NCBI RefSeq assembly: GCF_018224885.1
Contig: NZ_JAGTXB010000032.1
Location: 1-54,393, forward strand
Direction: 5' to 3'
Source of the DNA: Chitinophaga hostae
GTDB lineage: Bacteria; Bacteroidota; Bacteroidia; Chitinophagales; Chitinophagaceae
DNA: 54,393 nt
Every line of letters starts with the position of its first letter. The stretch's first letter is position 1. The notes under the pieces are model-generated. The model saw only the letters and a list, made by a program, of their open reading frames with translations. It made no database searches and had not been told where the DNA came from. This document shows, piece by piece, positions 1-8,655 of this stretch. The translations under genes and the position numbers were made by a program.

Positions 1-53
1 TGATCACTGATCCTACTGATTAATCTGATTAACCTGAAGATCATTTGTGATCA
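1..53. repeat. Palindromic AT-rich repeat at the left window edge
   Basis: Perfect 7-base ends (TGATCAC at 1-7 and GTGATCA at 47-53) enclose short repeated words of the GATTAATCTGATTAACCTGA type. The words resemble the arms of the long inverted repeats at 6109, 16050, 47775 and 54193, so this may be a fragment or short member of that family. The window edge may cut it. Confidence 0.5.
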
Positions 54-159
54 TTGCTGATGTGTGAGATCCGATCTCCGTGGCACTTTTGCCAAACATC
101 CTGTTTCAATTTATCCGCAATTTTCGCTTTTCGTTTGCGGCCCGTTGTTGTTGGGGTTG

Positions 160-190
160 CAAAGGTAATCAACTTTTCATTTCTACCAAA
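160..190 (-). promoter_or_regulatory. Strong Bacteroidota promoter facing left (P2)
   Basis: On the minus strand TTTG (187-190) is followed after 19 bases by TACCTTTG (160-167), a perfect match to the TTTG / TAnnTTTG form. The upstream flank (about 191-230) is almost pure A/T, like an UP element. The downstream bases CAACCCC resemble those after the two tRNA-Glu promoters in this window, which hints at a stable RNA or very highly expressed gene to the left. Confidence 0.6.
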
Positions 191-347
191 TCTTTTTAAA
201 GATTTTTTAAAATTTTATTTTTTCATTGCTGTTGACCGCAAAAGCGCTGCCACCAGGTATTAGCGGCTGTCGGGCATCTGAAAAAAAATGTAGAAATACG
301 ATGTCGGGAAGAGCTTTTGTATGCGTGCTTTCTATCAAAGCGGAGCG

Positions 348-377
348 CAAAGGTAGGCGGAATTTTTACACTTCCAA
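348..377 (-). promoter_or_regulatory. Bacteroidota promoter facing left (P1)
   Basis: On the minus strand TTG (375-377) and TACCTTTG (348-355) are separated by 19 bases. It lies just beyond the truA stop codon and 188 bases upstream of a second leftward promoter, making a tandem pair. Confidence 0.55.
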
Positions 378-446
378 CTTTTTTGCAGTACTATTTTAAA
401 AAAATCTCTGTAACCCTTTACCGCAAAGGATTACAGAAGCAAAGAA

Positions 447-1211
447 TTATTGGCGACCAAAGCGAACCGGCTGCAAAAGCCCTTCCGGATATCTCACTTT
501 CATCAAAAACAATCCCTGGGGGGGCACTGCAAAATCAGCATTTGTGCAATCCCTGCTCTCTACCGCTTTCCTGAACTGATCCATGGAAAGCTTCCCCCGC
601 CCCACTCTCAGCATGGTTCCCACCAGGCCCCGTACCATTCCCCGAAGGAAACGATTGGCAGTAACGTTATAGACTATACGCTCTCCATCAACCGTCCAGA
701 ACGATTCTTCAATTTTACAGATATAGGTCTTCACCTGTGTATTTCGCTTTGAGAAAGTAGTGAAGTCACTATACTCCTTTATTATTTCCGCGGTTTCCTG
801 CAAAGCAGCTATATCCAACTTATAAGGAAAAAAATAACCACGATCCTTCATGAACGGATCCTTATGTGTATATAAGGTGTACTCATATGAACGGCCTAAC
901 GCAGCAAAACGGCTGTTGGCATCTGCAGGCACCTGGTAGATACCTTTCAACACTACATCCTCGGGCAGGATAGCATTGATCTTGTAGATAAACTGCGGAT
1001 GCAACGGCAACGCCGTATCAAAGTGAAGGAAATTCTGCGCTGCATTTACACCGGCATCCGTTCTGCTGGAGCCTGTACTAACAATGGTTTCTCTGAATAA
1101 TGTACTCAATGCCCGGTCTATTTCCGCCTGCACCGTATGTGCATTTTCCTGCACCTGGAAACCGCTGTACTGCGCCCCTTTATAACCCACTTCTATAAAA
1201 TACCTGTTCAT
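447..1211 (-). CDS. truA: tRNA pseudouridine synthase A
   Basis: A 254-residue TruA, which converts uridines 38-40 in tRNA anticodon stems to pseudouridine in the cytoplasm. The family motif GSSRTDAGVNA contains the catalytic aspartate (D52), and the N-terminal YKGAQYSGFQ segment is the usual YDG.Y.G.Q block. Length fits the family. The start codon lies 15 bases from a long inverted repeat (1227-1344) that fills the gap to the upstream gene on the same strand, so expression may come from that repeat or by read-through. Identification is firm. Confidence 0.95.
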   Translation of the reverse strand: MNRYFIEVGYKGAQYSGFQVQENAHTVQAEIDRALSTLFRETIVSTGSSRTDAGVNAAQNFLHFDTALPLHPQFIYKINAILPEDVVLKGIYQVPADANSRFAALGRSYEYTLYTHKDPFMKDRGYFFPYKLDIAALQETAEIIKEYSDFTTFSKRNTQVKTYICKIEESFWTVDGERIVYNVTANRFLRGMVRGLVGTMLRVGRGKLSMDQFRKAVESRDCTNADFAVPPQGLFLMKVRYPEGLLQPVRFGRQ

Positions 1212-1226
1212 ATGGGGGCGAAATTA

Positions 1227-1344
1227 AAGAATTACGAATTAGGAATTACGAATTACGGATTTGTGAGTAGATAACAGCAAATGCCCTTCGCGTTTACCGT
1301 CTACTCACAAATCCGTAATTCGTAATTCCTAATTCGTAACTCTT
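1227..1344. repeat. Long inverted repeat, ATTACGAATT family (B)
   Basis: Left arm 1227-1271 and right arm 1300-1344 are 45-base complements with one mismatch, around a 28-base centre. The arms are built from tandem GAATTACGAATT words. The right arm runs into the stop codon of the DUF4476 gene, and the left arm ends 15 bases before the truA start codon. Related elements lie at 20799-20913 and 52417-52535. Confidence 0.9.
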
Positions 1345-2881
1345 ATTTATGCAGCATGGCTTTGAACCTGCCCCGGTAGTAGTCATCAATTAACAGGCTT
1401 TCCAGGGAACCATACTTTTCTGTATCATATGTTTTTGAATAACCCGCATCCAGCAAGCGATAACGGGTATCATCTGCAGTCAGCAACTGTACCAGGGTTT
1501 TAATCTGGGCTGTTTCCAGGCAGTAGTTACGGGTTTGCTTGCGGAACACATCTATCATGCTGTTATCTGTTCTGGCAGCCACGAACTTACGTAACAGTTT
1601 ACGGAAGGTGGCCTCGTCCATGATATTAGTACAATCAGAATTGAGTAAACGGGCATCGCTCGCTTTCTTCTTTTCCGTTGCCGGCACATCTGGTACCACT
1701 TCTGCCCCAACAGGTGCTCCTGCCGCATCTACCGCTGTTTCTTCCTCACTGCGTTTTTTCTTCTTTTTACTCTTTACCGGTTCTTCCTCTGTAACCGGGC
1801 GGGCTACGGCTACGCCGTATCCGCTGGAATCTGTAATGATATTAGGAGGGTTTTCGGTATCATCAAACAGTTTACCGCGTTTTTTCTTTTTCTTCACTGG
1901 CGCTGTTGGCTCCTCCGGTGTTGTTACCGGCACTTCCACCACTACCGGCGCAGCAGTAGCTTTCACGGCAGCCACCGGCGCCTGGGACTTGTCGTCCTGG
2001 AATTCTATGAAATCAGGATCCCCCTCCTTTGCCTTATGTTTCTTATGTTTTTTTACAGGCTCTTCTGAGGCAGCAGGAGTTGCCTTCGCCACTTCTTCTG
2101 TAGCGGCCTCGCTGGCTGCTGCTTTGCCTTCCTCCGCCAATACATCTGTTAAAATAGCCTGTTCTTCTTCTGTCAGCGGCTCTCTTTCACCTTTACGCTT
2201 TTTACCTTTGGACTTCTTTACTTCCCCGGTTTCTCCTGTTGCCACTGGCACATCGGCGGGTGGCGCAGCTGGTTTTACTTCTTCCACCGGCTCATTTCTG
2301 TCGTCGCCGGTCACTACTACTTTATCCAGGGCGGAAGAAAAAGGATTGGAGGATTTGGCCGGCGTTGTTGTCTTGGCAGGCCCCGTAACAATAGCTTTAT
2401 CTGCAAAAGTGGTTTCCAGGTCTTTCTGCAGATTGGTCATCATTTCCTTCTTAGCGGTATCCAGCTCAGGAACCAGTGAATCAGCCACTGCCGCGGTTTC
2501 AGCAACCGGCGTAGCAGGAGCGCCCGCTTCTGACTTAATTTCCCGGAATGTTTGCAGGTTATACAAAGAATAGCCCGCTTCGCCGGACTGTTTCAGCAAA
2601 AAGCCCTGATCATTCTTCGCTATTTTCAGGTAAAACTGTGATTCGTGGCCTTCATCTTTGGCTAAACCAACGGTAATAGGCGTGGTACCACTCTCCAGCT
2701 GGGGTATAATAATATACCCCCGCTCGGTGGAACTCAATACTTTACCATTATGTTTTACATAAAACGGTTGTCCCTTCTCGCTCTGAATATATACGTAATG
2801 GTGCTGTTCCTGCGCCAGAAGACGGCCACAGAGTAACAAGCATGCCCAAACGAATACGACTGTCCTGTATTTGAGATGCAT
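1343..2881 (-). CDS. Secreted Lys-rich protein with C-terminal DUF4476 domain
   Basis: About 512 residues. A signal peptide (hydrophobic run ending in LLAQ) leads to a small N-terminal domain of about 100 residues. Next comes a long low-complexity linker rich in Pro, Ala, Glu and Val with many lysine clusters such as KKKKKR. The last 95 residues or so (from SDCTNIMD) resemble DUF4476, a domain of unknown function common in Bacteroidota secreted proteins. I chose the ATG at 2881 because it begins directly with a signal peptide; an ATG at 2914 would add 11 residues. It follows the biotin-carrier gene closely and is probably cotranscribed with it. The function is unknown. Basic linkers suggest contact with nucleic acid, polyanion or the cell surface, but that is speculation. 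Confidence 0.75.
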   Translation of the reverse strand: MHLKYRTVVFVWACLLLCGRLLAQEQHHYVYIQSEKGQPFYVKHNGKVLSSTERGYIIIPQLESGTTPITVGLAKDEGHESQFYLKIAKNDQGFLLKQSGEAGYSLYNLQTFREIKSEAGAPATPVAETAAVADSLVPELDTAKKEMMTNLQKDLETTFADKAIVTGPAKTTTPAKSSNPFSSALDKVVVTGDDRNEPVEEVKPAAPPADVPVATGETGEVKKSKGKKRKGEREPLTEEEQAILTDVLAEEGKAAASEAATEEVAKATPAASEEPVKKHKKHKAKEGDPDFIEFQDDKSQAPVAAVKATAAPVVVEVPVTTPEEPTAPVKKKKKRGKLFDDTENPPNIITDSSGYGVAVARPVTEEEPVKSKKKKKRSEEETAVDAAGAPVGAEVVPDVPATEKKKASDARLLNSDCTNIMDEATFRKLLRKFVAARTDNSMIDVFRKQTRNYCLETAQIKTLVQLLTADDTRYRLLDAGYSKTYDTEKYGSLESLLIDDYYRGRFKAMLHK

Positions 2882-2917
2882 ACTATAAATTGGTATAAAA
2901 CTGTTCCTGTGCAAATA

Positions 2918-3415
2918 TTATTCCAGCACGATCAGCACTTCGCCTTTTTCAACGGCGGTGCGCTCTGCGACCTTAATTTCTTTAACGATGGCATCTGAAG
3001 CCGATTTGAATACATTCTCCATTTTCATGGCTTCCAGGATCAATACCGGATCGCCTTTACGGATCGCCTGTCCCGGCGTAACCAGTACCTTCAATACCAG
3101 CCCCGGCATCGGCGCCTTGATGTCATTTACCTTCCTGGCCATGGCATCTTTAATACCCATAGATGCCAGTAACTGGTCGATTGGCTCTTCTATAACGACT
3201 TCAAACTGTTGCTGGTTTACCTGTAGGACCACTGTTTTGGTGTCCCGGTCTACCCGCAACACCTGCGCCTGATAGCTATGGCCGTCCATTATGATGCTAT
3301 AATCGCCCGAAGGAAGCCTGGCCGCAGACCAGTCTACTTCCTGGTTATTACAGGTAACCTTTGTATCTGTATTCACGGCAAACCCGGATTTGCCATTCAC
3401 TATTGCTTTGATCAT
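2918..3415 (-). CDS. Biotin/lipoyl carrier protein (acetyl/propionyl-CoA carboxylase BCCP type)
   Basis: 165 residues. The C-terminal 70 form a biotinyl domain with the exact EAMKMEN motif (biotin on K131) and the typical PMPGLVLKV entry strand. The N-terminal half is the beta-rich region seen in carrier subunits of acyl-CoA carboxylases and oxaloacetate/methylmalonyl decarboxylases. The protein carries CO2 on biotin between a carboxylase and a carboxyltransferase. Neither partner is in this window, so the exact complex is open. The gene diverges from the M1 peptidase and has its own perfect -7 element at 3445-3452. Confidence 0.88.
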   Translation of the reverse strand: MIKAIVNGKSGFAVNTDTKVTCNNQEVDWSAARLPSGDYSIIMDGHSYQAQVLRVDRDTKTVVLQVNQQQFEVVIEEPIDQLLASMGIKDAMARKVNDIKAPMPGLVLKVLVTPGQAIRKGDPVLILEAMKMENVFKSASDAIVKEIKVAERTAVEKGEVLIVLE

Positions 3416-3444
3416 AATACTGTTTTATTGGCCGCTAAGTGTAA

Positions 3445-3452
3445 CAAAAATA
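3445..3452 (-). promoter_or_regulatory. -7 element of the biotin-carrier gene
   Basis: TATTTTTG on the minus strand matches TAnnTTTG exactly and lies about 30 bases before the start codon. No clear TTG -33 box is seen. Confidence 0.4.
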
Positions 3453-3495
3453 GCATTTTTAACCACTTACCTCATATTTGGCCCATTTGTTTAAA

Positions 3496-3531
3496 TTTGA
3501 CTCTTTTTAATATCGCAAGCCGATACATTTG
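3496..3531 (+). promoter_or_regulatory. Promoter of the M1 aminopeptidase gene
   Basis: TTTG (3496-3499) and TACATTTG (3524-3531) are separated by 24 bases, slightly longer than usual. The -7 box ends 18 bases before the ATG at 3550. It also overlaps the alternative upstream ATG at 3529, which argues against that start. Confidence 0.5.
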
Positions 3532-3549
3532 TTTAAAACTGTCTTTTAC

Positions 3550-6099
3550 ATGAATCAACATCTGAAACAAACCCTGATGGGCATGTTGATCGGAGGAATA
3601 GCAGGTCTGGGAATGAGCACTCCCCTGATGGCCCAATCCGATAAAGCTGGCCAGGAAGACCCCGCACTAAAAATTTACCGCGCCTCTGCCACTAAAGTGA
3701 ACGACCTGGTACATACCAAGCTGGATGTACGTTTTGATTATGCCAAAAGATATCTCTATGGCAAAGCATGGATTACCCTGAAACCTCATTTTTATGCCAC
3801 TGACTCCCTCACACTGGACGCCAAAGGTATGGACATCAAAGATGTAGCTGTTGTAAAAGCTGGTAAAAACAGTGCGCTGAAGTACAGCTACGACAGCCTG
3901 CAGCTGCACATTGCCCTGGATAAACGATATAAACCAGGCGAATCTTATGTCATCTATATCAATTATACTGCAAAGCCGGACGAACTGAGAACAAAGGGCA
4001 GTGCAGCCATTTCGGAAGCCAAAGGCTTATACTTTATCAATCCTGATGGAAAAGACCCCAATAAGCCCATTCAGATATGGACACAGGGTGAAACAGAAAG
4101 CTCATCTGCCTGGTTTCCAACGATAGATAAAACCAACCAGAAATGCACAGAAGAAATCAGCATGACGGTGGAAAAGAAATATGTGACCCTCTCCAATGGC
4201 AAGCTGGTGAGCCAGAAAAACAATGCTGACGGTACCCGTACAGATACCTGGAAAATGGACCTTCCCCACTCTCCCTACCTTTTTATGATGGCAGTAGGCG
4301 ACTATGCCATTGTAAAGGATAAATGGCGTGGCAAAGAAGTAAATTACTATGTAGAAAAAGCCTATGAAAAATATGCCAGAAATATTTTCGGTAATACCCC
4401 GGAAATGCTCACCTTCTACTCCAAAATACTCGGTTATGATTATCCATGGGTGAAGTATTCTCAGATCTCCGGTCGTGACTATGTTTCCGGTGCTATGGAA
4501 AACACCACCGCTACCCTGCATGGTGATTTCATACAAAAAACTGATCGGGAATTACTCGATAACAACAACTACAATGAAGCCGTGATAGCTCATGAACTGT
4601 TTCACCATTGGTTTGGCGACCTCGCCACTGCGGAGTCCTGGAGTAATCTTACCGTCAATGAATCTTTTGCGGACTACAGCGAGTACCTGTGGCTGGAATA
4701 TAAATATGGCAAGGACGCTGCAGATGAACATGGATTTGAAGCTGTACAATCTTATATGTCGATGGCTCAATACTCCGGCGATAAGGATCTGGTTCGTTTC
4801 CACTACCATGATAAAGAAGATATGTTTGACCAGATCACCTACCAGAAAGGCGGTCGTGTGTTAAACATGCTCCGCAATGCAATAGGTGATTCCGCCTTCT
4901 TCAAGTCGCTGAACCTATACCTGAAAACAAACGCATTCAAAGCGACAGAAGCCCACCAGCTACGCCTGGCCGTTGAAGAAGTAACCGGTCGTGATATGAA
5001 CTGGTTCTTTAATGAATGGTACTTTGGAAAGAGCTTCCCCCAACTGGATATCAGCTATAAGTATAACGATGCTGCCAAAACAGTTACTGTTATTTTACAG
5101 CAGATACAGAAAGAAGCCAAAGTGTGGCAGATCCCTATGGCTGTTGACATATACGCCGGCGGTAAGATAGAACGTCATTCTATTTTTATGGAAAACAAGG
5201 TGGATTCATTCACCTTCTCTTATACTACCCATCCTGACCTGGTAAATGTAGATGCAGATAAAGTAGTATTAGCTAAGATAGATGACCACCGTGCATTCAG
5301 TACTTATGTTTACCAGTACTCGCATGCGCCCAATTATATGGACCGCCGCATTGCCATTGATGAAGCAGCAGACGCCCAGGCTACCAATCCCGAAGCGGTG
5401 AAGGTGTTGCAACTGGCGCTGAAAGATAAATATCATGGCTTAAGAACTTATACCATCGGCAAACTCACTATGACGAACAGTACAGTGAAAGCCGCTACCC
5501 TGCCTATTTTGCAGGAACTGGCCAAACAGGATCCCAGCTCGCTCGTACGTGCGGCAGCGTTACAACAACTGGCTGAATTGAAAGATCCGCAGTATAGTTC
5601 GCTGTTTGAAGCTGCTACGAAAGATAAATCCTACAGTGTGGAAGCCGCAGGCCTGGAAGGCCTTGCAGCGCTGGATCTGGATAAAGCCTATACCCTTGCC
5701 AAACAGATGGAAGGGGATAGCAAAGGTAAACTGGTCAATGCCATTGCTGGTGTTTATGCCAGGAAAGGCAATGCAGCTGATATCTCATTTGTTGCTACCA
5801 AATTTGAAGAAACCAGTGGTCAGGATAAGCTGAATGCAGCGTTCGACTATCTTGGCTTTTTATCTAAGGTAAATAATACACCCGCTGTTATCAAAGGTGT
5901 AGACCAGGTAAAAGCAATGACTGCGCAGTTTAACAACCCGCAGGTAAGCACTTACGTCAGTAACTGGATGCAGGAAATCAGCAAAAACAAATCCCAGGAA
6001 GCAACTGCCGTTTCCGGCGCCAACAGGGATGAACTGCAAAAGCAATCAGCCTATATGGGTAAGGCTGCTGAAGAAATAAGAAAGTCGATCAAAGAATAG
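3550..6099 (+). CDS. M1 family zinc aminopeptidase, exported
   Basis: 849 residues. A signal peptide ends near MAQ (residue 29). The M1 catalytic domain has the exopeptidase motif GAMEN (near residue 314) and the zinc site HELFHHW, H348-E349-x-x-H352, with the third ligand E371 in NESFADY at the expected 18-residue spacing. The last 250 residues or so are alanine-rich helices resembling HEAT/ARM repeats, as in the C-terminal domain of M1 enzymes. It removes N-terminal amino acids from peptides, probably in the periplasm. The ATG at 3550 is preferred because the signal peptide begins there and the promoter's -7 box overlaps the ATG at 3529. The gene ends 10 bases before a long inverted repeat. 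Confidence 0.93.
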   Translation: MNQHLKQTLMGMLIGGIAGLGMSTPLMAQSDKAGQEDPALKIYRASATKVNDLVHTKLDVRFDYAKRYLYGKAWITLKPHFYATDSLTLDAKGMDIKDVAVVKAGKNSALKYSYDSLQLHIALDKRYKPGESYVIYINYTAKPDELRTKGSAAISEAKGLYFINPDGKDPNKPIQIWTQGETESSSAWFPTIDKTNQKCTEEISMTVEKKYVTLSNGKLVSQKNNADGTRTDTWKMDLPHSPYLFMMAVGDYAIVKDKWRGKEVNYYVEKAYEKYARNIFGNTPEMLTFYSKILGYDYPWVKYSQISGRDYVSGAMENTTATLHGDFIQKTDRELLDNNNYNEAVIAHELFHHWFGDLATAESWSNLTVNESFADYSEYLWLEYKYGKDAADEHGFEAVQSYMSMAQYSGDKDLVRFHYHDKEDMFDQITYQKGGRVLNMLRNAIGDSAFFKSLNLYLKTNAFKATEAHQLRLAVEEVTGRDMNWFFNEWYFGKSFPQLDISYKYNDAAKTVTVILQQIQKEAKVWQIPMAVDIYAGGKIERHSIFMENKVDSFTFSYTTHPDLVNVDADKVVLAKIDDHRAFSTYVYQYSHAPNYMDRRIAIDEAADAQATNPEAVKVLQLALKDKYHGLRTYTIGKLTMTNSTVKAATLPILQELAKQDPSSLVRAAALQQLAELKDPQYSSLFEAATKDKSYSVEAAGLEGLAALDLDKAYTLAKQMEGDSKGKLVNAIAGVYARKGNAADISFVATKFEETSGQDKLNAAFDYLGFLSKVNNTPAVIKGVDQVKAMTAQFNNPQVSTYVSNWMQEISKNKSQEATAVSGANRDELQKQSAYMGKAAEEIRKSIKE

Positions 6100-6108
6100 T
6101 AGGTGGGT

Positions 6109-6309
6109 CTTGCCGAGGATTTTTTCTTGCCCAGGATTAGACTGATTTTGATGATTTAAGGATTATATTTTTACAGGATTAAAAAAGATTAGCGAAGACA
6201 GAAGCGGATACTCGCTTTATCTTCGCTAATCTTTTTAAAATCATCAAGGAAAAAATCCTTAAATCATCAAAATCAGTCTAATCCTGGGCAAGAAAAAATC
6301 CTGAGCAAG
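6109..6309. repeat. Long inverted repeat, TTCTTGCCC/AGGATTA family (C)
   Basis: About 200 bases folding into one long hairpin. The arms share TTCTTGCCCAGGATTA, GATGATTTAAGGATT and AAAAAGATTAGCGAAGA, with a short centre containing GAAGCGGATACTCGC. It separates two convergent genes and lies 10-16 bases from both stop codons, so it probably acts as a two-way terminator or RNA 3'-end protector. Related elements lie at 16050, 47775 and 54193. Confidence 0.9.
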
Positions 6310-6324
6310 GCCAAACCTTCGGCG

Positions 6325-7245
6325 TTACAGCTCCGATTCTACCAGCGCCCCTACAGCCGGATCCCAGCGCCATAAGCTGTTGACCAACCGCACGCCGCCC
6401 AGCCACCGGTGTTCCAGGGAAACATAGTCCAGGTAGTTTTCTTCTTCTTCCAGTATTTCTTTTCCCAGGCTGGTAATTTTAAGCATCTGGTCATGCTCCT
6501 CAATTACGCCGGCGCGAACCATCCGGTTAACCAGGATATCGAGTTGAAAGTTGGTGAAGCCATATATTTCGAGTTCATTCCAGAAAAGCATGTAGAGGTC
6601 GTACCAGCGGTAGTTACCCAGTACCAGTCGTAACAGGAAATAATGCTCAATGGTACTGAGTCCTGTGTTTACATCGGGAAATCTTTTCAGGTGGGCATGA
6701 ATGGCTGCTGGCAGGTATTTAAGATTACCGGTAGGTAGTTTACTGATTGTTTCCAGCGCCTGCGGCGTGTTGAGGCACCAGGCGTCCCAAACATCCGCGG
6801 CCCGGGTAAGATCATTGGGCTCCAGCCTGATACGTTCTTCAAATGTTTTAGGCAGGTCATCCGGTTGCACATGATGCTGCAGATCGGCAATACTGATGGG
6901 AGGAAGTGTGGGAAGCTTGCTGCTGATATAATGCAGTATAAACAGCATATTGATCTGGCAGAACAGGTCGTATTCAAACCAGAGGATAATTTCATCAGCA
7001 GAGGAGCCGGAGAGGTCCAACCTCTCCAGCTCCTGTACTATATTGGTAAAGTATGTTTGTTTATCTATTCCGTATTGAAATTCCAGGTGTTTAGCGCGGC
7101 TTTCAAAAAACGCTGTAAGATCTTTGGTATACTTTACTTTTCCTTCGCACATCATTTCTCTGCATACCACTACTTCACCGGGTATCTTACTTTGCCGGAA
7201 CAAGGTAAGGGTAGCATCTCCATTTAACACATGCAAGTATTCCAT
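6325..7245 (-). CDS. DUF1835 domain-containing protein
   Basis: 306 residues from the ATG at 7245. The N-terminus YLHVLNGDATLTLF is the typical start of DUF1835, a cytoplasmic domain of unknown function. The middle and C-terminus are helical, with a region (about 225-285) that could be a winged-helix-like fold. The open frame extends upstream to 7404, but those 53 residues are an Arg/Trp-rich artefact of reading the Gly-rich tail of the neighbouring gene in another frame, so that start is rejected. It follows the TPM gene by 17 bases and is probably cotranscribed with it. Confidence 0.8.
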   Translation of the reverse strand: MEYLHVLNGDATLTLFRQSKIPGEVVVCREMMCEGKVKYTKDLTAFFESRAKHLEFQYGIDKQTYFTNIVQELERLDLSGSSADEIILWFEYDLFCQINMLFILHYISSKLPTLPPISIADLQHHVQPDDLPKTFEERIRLEPNDLTRAADVWDAWCLNTPQALETISKLPTGNLKYLPAAIHAHLKRFPDVNTGLSTIEHYFLLRLVLGNYRWYDLYMLFWNELEIYGFTNFQLDILVNRMVRAGVIEEHDQMLKITSLGKEILEEEENYLDYVSLEHRWLGGVRLVNSLWRWDPAVGALVESEL

Positions 7246-7262
7246 AAAATAATTTTCAGATA

Positions 7263-8045
7263 TTACCAGCTGCCACTGGCGCCGCCTCCTCCGCCGGACC
7301 CTCCGCCGAAGCCACCGAAGCCGCCTCCACCGGAACCTCCGCCACCGGACCAGCCACCACCACCGCCGCCGCCAAAGCCTCCCATACCGCCTATTACCGG
7401 CCATATCCAGCCTCCGCGCCTGTTATAAGTGGTGCCGCCACCGCCTCTGCCGCCACCGCCGCGACCAATAATAGAAACAACGATCACGATCAGCATGATC
7501 AACAGGAACAGACCTCCCGGGCTGATCCCCGGCTTACTCTGCTTTGGATCCGCCCTGTATTCACCGGCAGCAGCTTTCTTAATAGCATCCACTGCCCCGT
7601 CGAGCCCCTGGTAGTAATGGCCCTCCCGGAAAGCCGGCTTGATAATCTGGTTAATGATATCGCTGGCAACGGCGTCCGGCACCACGCCTTCCATACCATA
7701 ACCTGTTTCTATCCTGATCTTCCTGTCTTCAACTGAAACAAGAATTAGTATTCCATTGTTCTTGCCTTTTGTACCAATCCCCCAATCACGCAATATTTTT
7801 AACGACACCTGGCTTACATCATAATCACCGATCGACTTCAGCGTTACGATGGCTATCTGGGTAGAGGTACTATCGAAATAAGCAACAACTTTGTGTTCCA
7901 GGGCATCGTCTTCATCTTTCAGCAATACACCTGCAAAGTCATTTACTAAAGTTGGAGGATTAGGCCGGGGAGGTATATTCTGCGCTTTCGCCAGCAAGCC
8001 CGCCATCATTAATAATCCCGGTAAAAACCAGCGTAGTATCCTCAT
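7263..8045 (-). CDS. TPM-domain protein with Gly-rich tail (YgcG-like)
   Basis: 260 residues. A signal peptide (MRILRWFLPGLLMMAGLLAKAQ region) is followed by a TPM domain (about residues 30-160), then one membrane segment (LFLLIMLIVIVVSIIG) and a tail made almost only of Gly with some Ser and Trp. This matches the YgcG-type TPM family found beside LemA; TPM domains have been linked to photosystem repair and phosphatase-like activity in plants, but the bacterial role is unclear. It is third in the run LemA, TPM, TPM, DUF1835, probably one envelope-related operon. Low-complexity DNA in the tail can cause length variation between strains. Confidence 0.88.
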   Translation of the reverse strand: MRILRWFLPGLLMMAGLLAKAQNIPPRPNPPTLVNDFAGVLLKDEDDALEHKVVAYFDSTSTQIAIVTLKSIGDYDVSQVSLKILRDWGIGTKGKNNGILILVSVEDRKIRIETGYGMEGVVPDAVASDIINQIIKPAFREGHYYQGLDGAVDAIKKAAAGEYRADPKQSKPGISPGGLFLLIMLIVIVVSIIGRGGGGRGGGGTTYNRRGGWIWPVIGGMGGFGGGGGGGWSGGGGSGGGGFGGFGGGSGGGGGASGSW

Positions 8046-8081
8046 TGTTTCTAAGCTAAAATCGTTTAAAAAGAGTGGCCG

Positions 8082-8540
8082 TTATTTGCCGAAGACGATA
8101 TCATCCGGCAATTCGTTGACATCGGTGCCGGCTTCATGCGGAAACCAGGTGCGGAGTGAAGCCCCTATTTCTGCTATACATGCTTCGATGCCTTCAATGA
8201 TACGATTATCCTGGAAATGGTCTATCAACAACCCTGCTTCTTTTATCCAGAAGTCGTCGCCCACTTTGTCATGTATGCCCTGGTCGCCCAGGATGGCAAA
8301 CTGCCGGTCTTTAATGGCCACATATACCAATACGCCGTTGCGCAATTTAGTTTTTCCCATTTCCAGTGATGCAAAGGCTTCTCTGGCCCTATCCATGGGG
8401 TCTACATAGGTGCAATGACTTTCTACAAACAACCTGATTTCTCCGGATGTAAGTCGTTCTGCTACCCGGATAGCCTGCACCAGTCTATTCTTCTCCGTTT
8501 CTGAAAAAATCTCTTTTCGTTTAAAAGGAAAAATGCGCAT
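8082..8540 (-). CDS. TPM-domain protein, soluble type
   Basis: 152 residues, with no signal peptide or membrane segment. A second TPM domain covers most of the protein: SGEIRLFVESHC near the N-terminus, NGVLVYVAIKDRQFAILGDQGIH in the middle, and an acidic helical C-terminus. It sits between lemA and the membrane-anchored TPM gene with a 36-base gap, a standard Bacteroidota arrangement. The role is probably linked to LemA, but no activity can be read from the sequence. Confidence 0.85.
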   Translation of the reverse strand: MRIFPFKRKEIFSETEKNRLVQAIRVAERLTSGEIRLFVESHCTYVDPMDRAREAFASLEMGKTKLRNGVLVYVAIKDRQFAILGDQGIHDKVGDDFWIKEAGLLIDHFQDNRIIEGIEACIAEIGASLRTWFPHEAGTDVNELPDDIVFGK

Positions 8541-8655
8541 GCGTTATATATTTTTAATTTCCGGTTACTGACGGCAGGAGAACTGACCGGGAAACTTGTC
8601 TTTCCCGGCCGGCGTCCACATTGATCAGGAACCGGAAATACTCGTATGGGTTATT

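Larger units (their letters stand above)
1..446. other. Gene-free left edge with leftward promoters
   Basis: No credible protein is encoded here; the short open frames have no domain-like content. On the minus strand there are two full Bacteroidota-type promoters, an AT-rich tract at about 182-230, and a small palindromic repeat at 1-53. Together these suggest transcription to the left, toward a gene or stable RNA beyond the window. I could not recognise an RNA gene in the 340 bases shown. Confidence 0.6.

Noticed and set aside
1..446. Short coding frames at 54-263 and 317-574
   Set aside because: Low-complexity translations without start context; promoters on the opposite strand explain the region better.
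1539..2573. 344-residue open frame on the plus strand
   Set aside because: Antisense of the DUF4476 gene; Ser/Phe-rich because lysine clusters are read backwards. No start context or domain.
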